DNA of 64,000 nt, taken from contig NZ_VTPZ01000012.1 of NCBI RefSeq assembly GCF_008638305.1, positions 60,310 through 124,309 of the forward strand, read 5' to 3'. Position numbers and translations under genes: made by a program. The notes beneath the pieces are model-generated. The model saw only the letters and a program-made list of their open reading frames with translations. It searched no databases and had not been told where the DNA came from. Source of the stretch: Pseudomonas profundi (GTDB lineage Bacteria > Pseudomonadota > Gammaproteobacteria > Pseudomonadales > Pseudomonadaceae). Below, in pieces: positions 26,607 through 35,012 of the stretch (the first letter of the stretch is position 1; each line of letters starts with the position of its first letter).

Positions 26607-27284
26607 TTACCAGCTACCGAAGGGAATGCCGTGGCCATCGATGTACTCCTGAGCCGCCGGCGCCAGGGGTAGGGCGTAGCGGCCGTTGGTGAGTCCTTCG
26701 CTGGGTCCCTCAGGACTGATTGTGCCTTCGAAGCGTCCTATCTCAAGAGGCTCCAGACAGTCACCGCTCAACCATGCCTTGGCAATGCCTCCGGGCGCCA
26801 GGCCGATAGTGATTATTTTTCTGTAGTCCTGAATTTGCTTGCCATCAAAGCGGCAGAAAGCGGAGTAGGGGGTAAGCATCTCCTCTCGATATTTTTCGGA
26901 GATAGGGATTGCTACACGGTAGGTTTGCGGTTCGGCCAATGATTGCCAGCGAACGAAGACGATTTCCGGTAGATCGACACCGGTCATGGGACGCGTCGCC
27001 CCCGCTCCGGGCCTGGCGGGCTATCCACGAGGGTTGCCGCGGTTATTCGGAGGATTCTGTATCGCAGAAACGCCCCCGTGTACCCCGTAATAGGCCAATC
27101 CTCGCTGATCCAGCACGTCAACGCTTTCGACCCAAACCTCCATATAGTTGGGTGCTAACAAGCCAATTTCCCAGGTTCGGTAGGGCAACTCAGGTGGTGG
27201 CAGTCGGAGCGGGTCGGGTTCGCGTTTGTTGGCGCAAGCGGTTAAAGCGATAAAAAGCCCGAATACAAGCAGGACCTTTCTCAT
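26607..27284 (-). pseudogene. DUF2931 lipoprotein gene interrupted by an in-frame TAG
   Basis: Two neighbouring minus-strand frames, 27284-27021 and 26987-26607, are one reading frame split only by TAG at 27023-27021. The N-terminal part has a lipoprotein signal (lipobox LTAC, Cys17) and the DUF2931-like phrase YMEVWVESVDV. The C-terminal part has DLPEIVFVRWQSLAEPQTYR, IGLAPGGIAKAWL and a final HGIPFGSW, all typical of DUF2931. As I recall the family, a Trp stands where the TAG is (G-W-P followed by RPGAG), so a TGG to TAG change is the simplest cause. Restored length would be 225 residues, normal for the family. The start overlaps the effector stop by four bases. A sequencing error or amber readthrough is possible. 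Confidence 0.82.
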
Positions 27285-29218
27285 ACGGGGTAGCCCCGCT
27301 GTGGCCGGTCTGCATACAGGGCGCGTTTATTCTGATTTCTAGGTTTGTTCACCAGCAACCCGCTAACGGAGCTCCAGTTGGCGGAACTGTGTATATATTT
27401 GCTATGCAGAAAGCGCCTTTCAATTTTGTCGAGCGTAGCGCTGCGCCCAGCCATCGCAGAATATATAACCTTGTCCGCGATTGGCTTTAGATCCTCTGGA
27501 ATGGCGAATACGGGTGTCTCGGGAAGGGGCTTGAAGGCTGCATGATCTTCGGTCGCCTTCGCATGCATTATCCGTAACGCGATTCTTGATAATTCGCCGT
27601 GTACCGGTCTATCAAGCCCTAACGCCAGAAGCATGTTTTCTGATCCCTGGCTGTTACGACCATTTCCAGGCACCGGCAAACGAACACTCAAGGAAATCAG
27701 TCCACCCTCTCCCGGCAGTCCTCTTTCCAGAAGCTGACGCTCTTCCTCTGCCCGAGCCCGCCATTCTCTGGATCGTACCAGCTTCGTCCTGTCGACGCTT
27801 TGCATCGAATAATAGGCATCGCGGAAAAGACGGGGCCGGCCGATCAGCACACGTTCACGTATCAGCAGAGGATAGCCGCCGCCGAGGTTCGAATGCATGC
27901 CTGGCAACGCCAGTTCCTCATGGAAGTCATCCACGCGGTTAAGGCTGAAATTATGTCGATGTTCGTCGGCTGCAGTCAGGTGCACAACCTTACGAGCACA
28001 GCCGGGCGGCATATACAGGTTTATTCCGGGGTTGCGCTCGCCACCCACGTTGACATCCCCGCGTAGCGGATCGAGGACGGCCGCGACGGTATCAAAGAGA
28101 CTTATGAAGTTGATGCTGACATGGCGCAACCATTCGAATCCAGGCGCCATCGCTGGAAGACCCTCGTTTAGTTGAGCCGCAAAAACGCCGCCGTTGGGCT
28201 TGAGCACCTCATTGGCAAAATGACGTGCGGCGGCTGCGCCACGGCTGAACCCGAAGATATCAAACTCGATCTTCTCTATCAGGAGTTTCGGGTTGCCATT
28301 CACTAATCTGCGCAGCGTTCCGGTCACCAGAGAAGGGCTTTCTTGAACCCGAGCGACTATGCCCGTCTTGCCTTTCCCTGTCGCTTGCCCCCATCTGACG
28401 TCATCGCTGCCACCCGTGGTGCCAATCCCATCGATATAGACCTTCAGGCTTGCCTGAACGGCGGTCGGCTCTACCACCGCATCGCTCTGGTCCTCATACA
28501 GGTCATACAAAAGCGCCACGTTGCTTCGCTCGTTCCCATAACTGCTACCGGGCAACTGGTCATAGCGGCCGTCACCGTCGGTGTCACGGTAGTCGTAGGT
28601 TTCGCATAGCTGACGGATATGGGTCAGGGTCTGTTCATCGAATTCGTGCAGATCCTGGCGGCGGCACTCCGCGGTGAATGCAGCGTTGCCAAGGTTGTTT
28701 CCCGTGCCGTCAAAGAACATACCCACGCGCAAGGTGATGCGTTGCTGCAGGGGTAGCTCGCGCTCTTCCTCCTCCTCTTCTTCCTCTTCCAGAGAATAGG
28801 GCAGGCCATCGATAAGAGTATTTTCCTTGAGTGGTCCGGCGGTGTCGTCCAGGCCTGGGGCAAGCAGGCTGCCAGCACCCGCAGCGACCGATGGAGCTGA
28901 GGCTGCGTGACTCTCGCCGCCGGGGTCCGTGGCCGTGCTCACATTGCCCCCAATGGTGATGGTGCCAGAGCCTCCAGTTATCACGTCGCCATGACTGCCG
29001 GTGCTGCCCAGCACTGCTGCCGGACGCCCATTGATCAGGACTGAGGGGATTATCGTTCCGTCAATTGCACTGCCGCAGGCGGTTTGATCGCCTTGACGGG
29101 CCGCGGGCTGGCCGTCGAAGAGTACATCTGTCGAGCCAGTGACAATGGCATTGCTGCCGTGACCGTCTTTCGGGCACTGGGTGGGGTCGCCCATCCGGGC
29201 GGCGGGTTTGCCTGACAT
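27281..29218 (-). CDS. PAAR-domain DUF2235 effector (Tle1-like, type VI secretion)
   Basis: The 645-residue protein has an N-terminal PAAR domain (about residues 1-95; MSGKPAARMGDPTQCPKDG start, repeated GQPAARQGD and GRPAAVLGS turns). This is the tip fold that loads onto a type VI secretion spike. A linker with a nine-Glu run (144-152) leads to a DUF2235 alpha/beta-hydrolase domain (about 160-600). A full triad is visible: Ser325 in GFSRG, Asp376 in SLFDTVA and His442 in GMHSNLGGGY. Tle1-type relatives are phospholipases toxic to other bacteria. The DUF2931 gene overlaps its 3' end. No secretion-apparatus genes are in this window, so it is an orphan cargo locus. Confidence 0.88.
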   Translation of the reverse strand: MSGKPAARMGDPTQCPKDGHGSNAIVTGSTDVLFDGQPAARQGDQTACGSAIDGTIIPSVLINGRPAAVLGSTGSHGDVITGGSGTITIGGNVSTATDPGGESHAASAPSVAAGAGSLLAPGLDDTAGPLKENTLIDGLPYSLEEEEEEEEERELPLQQRITLRVGMFFDGTGNNLGNAAFTAECRRQDLHEFDEQTLTHIRQLCETYDYRDTDGDGRYDQLPGSSYGNERSNVALLYDLYEDQSDAVVEPTAVQASLKVYIDGIGTTGGSDDVRWGQATGKGKTGIVARVQESPSLVTGTLRRLVNGNPKLLIEKIEFDIFGFSRGAAAARHFANEVLKPNGGVFAAQLNEGLPAMAPGFEWLRHVSINFISLFDTVAAVLDPLRGDVNVGGERNPGINLYMPPGCARKVVHLTAADEHRHNFSLNRVDDFHEELALPGMHSNLGGGYPLLIRERVLIGRPRLFRDAYYSMQSVDRTKLVRSREWRARAEEERQLLERGLPGEGGLISLSVRLPVPGNGRNSQGSENMLLALGLDRPVHGELSRIALRIMHAKATEDHAAFKPLPETPVFAIPEDLKPIADKVIYSAMAGRSATLDKIERRFLHSKYIHSSANWSSVSGLLVNKPRNQNKRALYADRPQRGYPV

Positions 29219-29592
29219 GCCAAGCTCATTTTGGCGGGTAGAGCTACAGAAGATTAGACCCTAGGGCCATTGGCTGTGCTGGACAATCCGCTTGACGCTT
29301 GGGTGTGACACGGTGCCAGCATTTTCGGGTTGAAGAGGGTTTGTGGGGCCTGCGCTAGTACACGTTGCTGTGTGATTGTTTGGGGCACAAACAGGGGAGT
29401 GGGCGCCTCAACGGTCCGTGGCTGGGGCAGCTAATTCCTATTTACTACCGCGTGACCCAGCTTTGCCTGGTGGTTTGGTGACCCTTTTAGTACGAGCTGG
29501 TTGTTCTGACTGGTTTTTTAACAAACTTTTGACTCATGTCCGAATGATGATAATGTGATATCAACTCGACATGGATTTCAGGGGCACCAGAG
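29219..29592. other. Intergenic stretch, divergent promoter region of effector and acyltransferase
   Basis: No gene is supported here. The right half (about 29,430-29,590) is noticeably richer in A and T than the surroundings. It contains TTGACT (29529-29534) and GATAAT (29549-29554), but the 14-base spacing is too short for a normal promoter. No strong hairpin or repeat was seen. Confidence 0.4.
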
Positions 29593-30444
29593 ATGAGCTT
29601 TGCAGACGCATTGGATGATCTTGACGCAGCGAACGGCCCAAAGTGGAAGGCCGAGCCCAAACAGGCGACGGTTCGGGCACGGTTGGAGTGGTTTCTACGG
29701 AAACGCAAACTAAAAAAAGAAATTCCCGGTTTTTCCGCCAGCGTGAGCAGTTTCGCCTCATCCGATGTGACCTTTGCCGAACACGTTCGGCTTTGGGGCG
29801 GAACCTCTGTTTCCAATGCCCGCATCGGTAGGTTTACATACCTGGCCGGGACCAAAACGGCCAACATCACCATTGGTTCGTTTTGTAGTATCGGACCGGG
29901 CACTCGCCTCGGCGGGATGGGCGATCACCCAACCTACATGATTAGTACCCACCCGGTTTTCTATTCGACTCTCAAACAATCGGGAACAACCTTCACCGAC
30001 GTAGATTATTTTGATGAACTAAAACAAACGCATATTGGACATGACGTCTGGGTCGGAGCTAACGCTGTTGTGCTTGATGGCGTGAGAGTCGGCAACGGGG
30101 CGATCATTGCCGCAGGCGCAGTGGTTACATCCGATGTGCCTGCTTATGCGATCGTGGGCGGGACCCCGGCGAAAGTGATCAAGTTCCGATTCACCGATAC
30201 CGAGATCGCGCGCCTGGAATACTTGAAATGGTGGAACTTCCCGACCGATTTGCTACGCGAACATGCTGACCTGATCCGAGCAGCAAACGTTGACGTGCTG
30301 TTCGAGAAGCTTGCCGTTAAAGCACTGAAACCTGTGTTGGGCATAACGTACCGTAAGCCCCTGACACCGATTTCAGAGCGCGACCAACCGGCTCCGCCCT
30401 TCACCAAAGAATATGCACGGGCCAATAGCGAAGCTGAAAGTTGA
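29593..30444 (+). CDS. Hexapeptide-repeat acyltransferase (CatB/LbH type)
   Basis: The 283-residue protein has a left-handed beta-helix from about residue 60 to 200. Isoleucine-rich hexapeptide turns are visible ([47 protein letters not shown]). The acyl-CoA-site phrase is [13 protein letters not shown], with a helical C-terminus. It is of the xenobiotic/CatB-like acetyltransferase class, which acetylates sugars, antibiotics or O-antigen residues. A polysaccharide flippase gene follows, so sugar O-acetylation is the more likely role. Upstream DNA is AT-richer than the core genome, hinting at acquisition by transfer. Confidence 0.85.
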   Translation: MSFADALDDLDAANGPKWKAEPKQATVRARLEWFLRKRKLKKEIPGFSASVSSFASSDVTFAEHVRLWGGTSVSNARIGRFTYLAGTKTANITIGSFCSIGPGTRLGGMGDHPTYMISTHPVFYSTLKQSGTTFTDVDYFDELKQTHIGHDVWVGANAVVLDGVRVGNGAIIAAGAVVTSDVPAYAIVGGTPAKVIKFRFTDTEIARLEYLKWWNFPTDLLREHADLIRAANVDVLFEKLAVKALKPVLGITYRKPLTPISERDQPAPPFTKEYARANSEAES

Positions 30445-30716
30445 GGCTGCGTTAAAAGCGCCCGGCCCGCGCATCACTCAGCCCCACCAGGCATCGCGTG
30501 TTTTTATCGTCTTGCCGACTTCGGTGTCATTGGGTCATGCGCGGTATTGAGTGAATTTTTGCAGTAGCAACTGCAATTTGCGCGCCTCAGGCGGCACATC
30601 AACTTCTTTGAATATGGTCATTCGGACAATGCTCCCTCTTTTCAGACCTTTTACCGGAGGCCGATATCAAAGCCTCTACTGAACACTCTGGCTCAAATTG
30701 GAAACAGCGCATTGAC

Positions 30717-32015
30717 GTGATACGGAATGAGCTCCGCAATGGCGCCTTGCGGAATATCGTTGCTGTAATAACGGGCACAGCTGGAGCACAAGCGCTGACG
30801 ATGGTATTCATGCCAATCGTCGCCAGGCTTTATGGACCGGAAAGTTATGGCGTGCTGGGCGTGTTCATGGGTCTGGTGATGATGGTCGTCCCAATAGCTG
30901 CGTTGACTTTTCCTATGGCTATTGCCTTGGCTCGAAAAGATGCTGAGGCACTGGCGCTATGTAGGCTGTCGCTGTGGGTTGCCGCGGCTTTGTCCTTTGG
31001 CTCCGCCGTGGTTCTCAGTATCTTCGGCACGCCGCTAGCCAACCGAATAGGCGTTGAAGAAGCTGCTCCCTATCTGATGCTGCTGCCAGTAGTAATGTTT
31101 TTTGGAGGGGCGCTGGAAACGGCACAGCAATGGTTGTTCAGAAAACAATTATTCCATGTCACGGCTAAAATTGCAGTTCTGCATTCCCTGACCCATAACC
31201 TTGTTCGATGCGCAGGTGGGTTGATCTATGCGTCACCTGCTGTGTTGGTGACAACGACCGCCATCGGTTCATTTTTACACGGCAGCATGCTGTTCGCTGC
31301 TATCAGGCGGTGGTCGACCGATAGAAAGCTGGAAGAAGAGCCCAAGCCGTCCGCTTGGACCGCTGCGGAGCTGGTGCGGACGTACAAGCAGTTCCCGCTA
31401 TTCCGAGCGCCCCAGATGTTCATCAATGCGATATCGCAAAACTTGCCAACCCTGATGCTCGCTGCCTATTTCGGTGCAGCGGCAGCAGGCTACTTTGCGC
31501 TGTGCCGACAAACTCTCAGCATGCCTACCCACCTGGTAGGCAAGTCGGTAGCAGACGTCTACTACCCAAAACTGACGCGCGCCATCCAGCAGCATGATCG
31601 CATCACGGGTATGCTAATTAGAGCGGTCGCAGGGCTAGCTGTCGTGGGGCTGATACCCTTCGGGATGGTTTTCTGTTTTGGTCCATGGCTGTTTTCTGTG
31701 GTGTTTGGTGCAGCCTGGGAAGAGGCCGGCGAATTCGCTCGATGGCTGGCACTTGCAGAGTATGCAATCTTTATCAGCCGCCCCTGCACCGTTGCTTTTC
31801 CGGCCCTTTCTATACAAGGGCTCGGGCTGGCGGTTGAAATAGCCAGCACTGGGTTACGCATAGTCGCTCTATTAATCGGAGCCCTTATTCTAGGCACTAC
31901 CCTGGGAACGATCACCGTCTTTGCCTTTGCGAACGTAATAATCTACGTAGTCGTCATAGGCGTTGTGCTTTTAAAGGCATATAGCAGAGATCATCATGAA
32001 TGCAGAAAAACCTAG
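30717..32015 (+). CDS. Polysaccharide flippase (Wzx/MVF-type lipopolysaccharide biosynthesis protein)
   Basis: The 432-residue integral membrane protein has 12 or so helices and the N-terminal family pattern ITGTAGAQALTMVFMPIVARLYGPESYG. It fits flippases that move lipid-linked sugar units across the inner membrane. The first standard start is GTG at 30717, with no good ribosome-binding site. The frame is open upstream, and a GGAGG at 30656-30660 sits five bases before an in-frame ATC at 30666. The real start may therefore be this non-standard codon (449 residues). No glycosyltransferases or polymerase are nearby, so it may be part of a decayed or scattered surface-sugar locus. Confidence 0.85.
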   Translation: MIRNELRNGALRNIVAVITGTAGAQALTMVFMPIVARLYGPESYGVLGVFMGLVMMVVPIAALTFPMAIALARKDAEALALCRLSLWVAAALSFGSAVVLSIFGTPLANRIGVEEAAPYLMLLPVVMFFGGALETAQQWLFRKQLFHVTAKIAVLHSLTHNLVRCAGGLIYASPAVLVTTTAIGSFLHGSMLFAAIRRWSTDRKLEEEPKPSAWTAAELVRTYKQFPLFRAPQMFINAISQNLPTLMLAAYFGAAAAGYFALCRQTLSMPTHLVGKSVADVYYPKLTRAIQQHDRITGMLIRAVAGLAVVGLIPFGMVFCFGPWLFSVVFGAAWEEAGEFARWLALAEYAIFISRPCTVAFPALSIQGLGLAVEIASTGLRIVALLIGALILGTTLGTITVFAFANVIIYVVVIGVVLLKAYSRDHHECRKT

Positions 32016-32124
32016 AGCTGGTTAGGCTTTTCTAGACCTATCCGTTTTCAGCTGCCCCGATTTTGATCAGAGGCTACAGCTATGCGTTATGCTATCGGCA
32101 TTCAGTCATTCGCCGGAGAAAACC

Positions 32125-33003
32125 ATGTCCCGCCCTGTTACCGTCGCCGCTACCCAGATGAGCTGCAGCTGGGATCGTCAGGACAATATTGCCAAGGCAG
32201 AGCGCCTGGTGCGTGAGGCTGCAGCCAAAGGCGCGCAGATCATTCTGATTCAGGAGCTGTTCGAGACTCCGTATTTCTGCCAGAAGCCGAATCCGGAATA
32301 CCTTCAGCTCGCAACGGAAGTCGATAAAAACCCGGCGATCAAGCATTTCCAGGCGTTGGCCAGGGAGCTGGAAGTGGTGTTGCCGATCAGCTTTTTCGAG
32401 CTGGCCGGGCGTGCCCGTTTCAACAGCATCGCGATTATCGATGCCGATGGCCGCAATCTGGGCGTGTACCGCAAGAGTCATATTCCGGACGGTCCCGGTT
32501 ACCATGAGAAGTACTACTTCAACCCCGGCGACACCGGATTCAAGGTGTGGAACACTCGTTACGCGACCATTGGGGTGGGTATCTGCTGGGACCAATGGTT
32601 TCCGGAAACGGCCCGCAGCATGGCGCTGATGGGCGCGGAAATCCTGTTCTATCCGACCGCGATCGGCAGCGAGCCACATGATCCGACGATCAGCTCGCGC
32701 AATCATTGGCAGCGGGTGCAGCAGGGCCACGCCGGCGCCAACCTGATGCCGCTGGTTGCCAGCAACCGCATCGGGCTGGAAGAGCAGGACGGGTACGACA
32801 TTACCTTCTATGGCTCGTCCTTCATTGCCGACCAGTTTGGCGAGAAGGTGCAGGAAGCCAGCCAGACTGACGAAGCCGTTCTGGTGCAGCAGTTTGATCT
32901 GGACCAGCTGGAGCATATTCGCAGCGCCTGGGGTGTATACCGCGACCGTCGTCCGAACCTGTACGGGCCCATCAAGTCGCTGGACGGTTCACTGGAGTCC
33001 TGA
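32125..33003 (+). CDS. aguB: N-carbamoylputrescine amidohydrolase
   Basis: This 292-residue nitrilase-superfamily amidase has its Glu-Lys-Cys triad in ELFETPYF, YRKSHIPDG and GICWDQWFPE. It hydrolyses N-carbamoylputrescine to putrescine, CO2 and ammonia. The frame opens at 32089, but the ATG at 32125 (MSRPVTVAATQMS) has GGAG six bases upstream and matches the family start. It lies six bases before aguA, and together they convert agmatine to putrescine, the substrate of the spu pathway 10 kb away. Confidence 0.94.
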   Translation: MSRPVTVAATQMSCSWDRQDNIAKAERLVREAAAKGAQIILIQELFETPYFCQKPNPEYLQLATEVDKNPAIKHFQALARELEVVLPISFFELAGRARFNSIAIIDADGRNLGVYRKSHIPDGPGYHEKYYFNPGDTGFKVWNTRYATIGVGICWDQWFPETARSMALMGAEILFYPTAIGSEPHDPTISSRNHWQRVQQGHAGANLMPLVASNRIGLEEQDGYDITFYGSSFIADQFGEKVQEASQTDEAVLVQQFDLDQLEHIRSAWGVYRDRRPNLYGPIKSLDGSLES

Positions 33004-33009
33004 TCGCCT

Positions 33010-34107
33010 ATGTACAGTCTGCACAGCACCCCGCGTCACGACGGTTACTCCATGCCTGCCGAGTGGGCGCCTCATGCGCAAACCTGGATGGTCTGGCCGG
33101 AGCGTACCGATAACTGGCGCATGGGCGCGAAGCCAGCCCAGGCCGCCTTTGCCGAGGTGGCGCGAGCTATCGCCAGTTTCGAGCCGGTCACCGTGTGCGT
33201 CTCCGCCGCCCAATACGAGAATGCCAGCTTGCAGCTGGATCACCCCGGTATTCGCGTGATCGAGATCAGCTCGGATGATGCCTGGGTACGTGATACCGGT
33301 CCGACCTTTGTCATCAACGGACAGGGCGGTTTACGCGGCGTGGATTGGACATTCAACGCCTGGGGTGGCTTCAGAGGCGGGCTCTACTGGCCGTGGCAGC
33401 GTGATGATCAGGTGGCGGACAAGATCCTCGGTCTGGAGCGTTGTCCGCGTTACCGCACAGAGGGGTTCGTGCTGGAAGGCGGTGCCATCCATGTGGACGG
33501 TGAGGGGACCGTACTCACTACCGAAGAATGCCTGCTCAATCCAAACCGCAATCCGGATCTGGCGCGTCAGGAAATCGAGCTTATGCTGGCGGACTACCTG
33601 AATATCGAAAAAGTCATCTGGCTGCCCTTTGGGCTGTTCAATGACGAGACCGACGGCCATATCGATAACTTCTGTTGCTTTGTACGGCCGGGCGAGGTGT
33701 TGCTGGCCTGGACCGACGACGAAGACGATCCGAATTTTCAACGCTGTCAGGCTGCGTTAAAAGTCCTGCAAGCCAGTCGCGACGCGCAGGGCAGGGAGCT
33801 GGTGGTGCATCGCATGCCCATCCCGGGGCCGCTCTACGCGACTGCTGAGGAATGTGTTGGCGTGGATCGGGTTACAGGCACGCAGCCGCGTGATCCCTCG
33901 ATCCGCCTGGCCGGCTCATACGTCAACTTTCTAATCGTGAACGATGGGATAGTGGTCCCGGGTTTCGATGATCCCCAGGACCAGCCCGCCCTGGAAATAC
34001 TCCAGGAGCTATTTCCGGAGCGGCGGGTAGTGATGGTGCCTGGACGGGAAATTCTGCTCGGTGGTGGCAATATACATTGCATCACCCAGCAGCAACCGGC
34101 GCGTTAG
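33010..34107 (+). CDS. aguA: Agmatine deiminase
   Basis: This 365-residue guanidino-group-modifying enzyme converts agmatine to N-carbamoylputrescine and ammonia. Landmarks are the N-terminal [18 protein letters not shown], the [12 protein letters not shown] acidic motif, ETDGHIDNF with the catalytic His, and the C-terminal nucleophile in [10 protein letters not shown]. It follows aguB closely in the Pseudomonas aguBA order. No aguR regulator is adjacent in this window. Confidence 0.94.
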   Translation: MYSLHSTPRHDGYSMPAEWAPHAQTWMVWPERTDNWRMGAKPAQAAFAEVARAIASFEPVTVCVSAAQYENASLQLDHPGIRVIEISSDDAWVRDTGPTFVINGQGGLRGVDWTFNAWGGFRGGLYWPWQRDDQVADKILGLERCPRYRTEGFVLEGGAIHVDGEGTVLTTEECLLNPNRNPDLARQEIELMLADYLNIEKVIWLPFGLFNDETDGHIDNFCCFVRPGEVLLAWTDDEDDPNFQRCQAALKVLQASRDAQGRELVVHRMPIPGPLYATAEECVGVDRVTGTQPRDPSIRLAGSYVNFLIVNDGIVVPGFDDPQDQPALEILQELFPERRVVMVPGREILLGGGNIHCITQQQPAR

Positions 34108-34172
34108 GGGCGCCGGGCTGGTTGTAAGCGACGTGCGCGTGGTGGCTTGCCACCGGAAAATCCTCGCTCTGG

Positions 34173-34583
34173 TTATACGCTGGGCGGGATCCAGTCCTCG
34201 ATTCGTAAGCCCGGGACACGCTCAAACTCGCGCCGATTGTTGGTAACTACGATCAGCCCCTGCGAGCGGGCGTGACCAGCGATCATCTGGTCGTAGGGGC
34301 CGATCGGCGTGCCTGCTTTGGCGAGTTCAGCACGGAGCTGGCCCGTGTGTGCGGCGGCTGCCTGGTCGTAGCTCAGCACTTCCAGACGCGTTGCAAACCC
34401 TTCTATGACGGCCAGGTTGCGCTCGGGATTTGAGGACTTCTCCGCACCGTAGATCAGCTCCATCAGCGTTATGGTGCTTATGCACATCTGACCGTGATGT
34501 TGCGTAAAAGCCTCGCGTACAGACTGAGGTCGGTTTTTGATGGTGAAAATGCATATATTGGTGTCGAGCATGAATTTCAGCAT
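34173..34583 (-). CDS. vapC: VapC-family PIN-domain ribonuclease toxin
   Basis: The 136-residue PIN domain has metal-binding acidic residues Asp7 (MLDTN), Glu42 (TLMELIYG) and Asp98 (GPYDQMIAGHA). It ends in the TNNRREFERVPGL region typical of VapC. Such toxins cleave tRNA or rRNA when freed from VapB. Its start shares one base with the antitoxin stop, so synthesis is coupled. It sits between aguBA and argH, where a mobile pair would land without disrupting either unit. Confidence 0.92.
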   Translation of the reverse strand: MLKFMLDTNICIFTIKNRPQSVREAFTQHHGQMCISTITLMELIYGAEKSSNPERNLAVIEGFATRLEVLSYDQAAAAHTGQLRAELAKAGTPIGPYDQMIAGHARSQGLIVVTNNRREFERVPGLRIEDWIPPSV

Positions 34584-34813
34584 CAGAACGCCTCGCGTTC
34601 CTGCTCTGGTGGTTGCTCGCGATCGATCATGAAATCGGCAGTGACGCCTTCTCCTTCAAACCAGCTATCCCAGGATTCCCCGGCTGGCGCGATGAGTCGA
34701 GCTCTACCGAGCCTGACAATATCAACTCGATGCACGTCATCAGGCAGTGCGGCAGCCTTGGGCAGTCGTACCGCCTGGCTGCGGTTGCTTTGAAAGACAG
34801 AGCCTTGTTCCAT
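34583..34813 (-). CDS. vapB: VapB-family antitoxin
   Basis: The 76-residue partner of VapC has the MazE/SpoVT-AbrB-like N-terminus (VFQSNRSQAVRLPK) for DNA binding. Its acidic C-terminal tail blocks the toxin. GGAGG lies seven bases before the ATG. A clear sigma70-type promoter lies at 34848-34875. The pair should repress its own promoter. Confidence 0.9.
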   Translation of the reverse strand: MEQGSVFQSNRSQAVRLPKAAALPDDVHRVDIVRLGRARLIAPAGESWDSWFEGEGVTADFMIDREQPPEQEREAF

Positions 34814-34847
34814 CGAGCACCTCCAAAGGTCTTAAAACACACAGCCA

Positions 34848-34875
34848 ATGATAGTCAGGTCGAGGGATATGTCAA
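34848..34875 (-). promoter_or_regulatory. Sigma70-type promoter of vapBC
   Basis: Read on the minus strand, TTGACA and TATCAT are separated by 16 bases. This is the strongest promoter match I found in the window, 35 bases upstream of the vapB start. Confidence 0.75.
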
Positions 34876-34937
34876 CGGGATATACATGCAGATCCGGCTG
34901 CTTTATTACGGTTACGTGGTGCTTGAAAGCAACCCAG

Positions 34938-34972
34938 TAAAAAGCCCACCATACGAATCGCATGACGGGCTT
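34938..34972 (-). terminator. Intrinsic terminator of argH
   Basis: On the minus strand AAGCCCGTCAT pairs with ATGGTGGGCTT (two G-U pairs) around a nine-base loop and is followed by TTTTT. It lies about 40 bases after the argH stop. Confidence 0.8.
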
Positions 34973-35012
34973 GGGTTATCAGTGGACTACCTGATCTTTT
35001 CCATGGCAGCTT

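Noticed and set aside
29529..29554. Candidate promoter upstream of the acyltransferase gene
   Set aside because: TTGACT and GATAAT are only 14 bases apart, too close for a sigma70 promoter.
34141..34154. Short hairpin GGTGG / CCACC after aguA
   Set aside because: It is only five pairs with no T-run, which is too weak to call a terminator.
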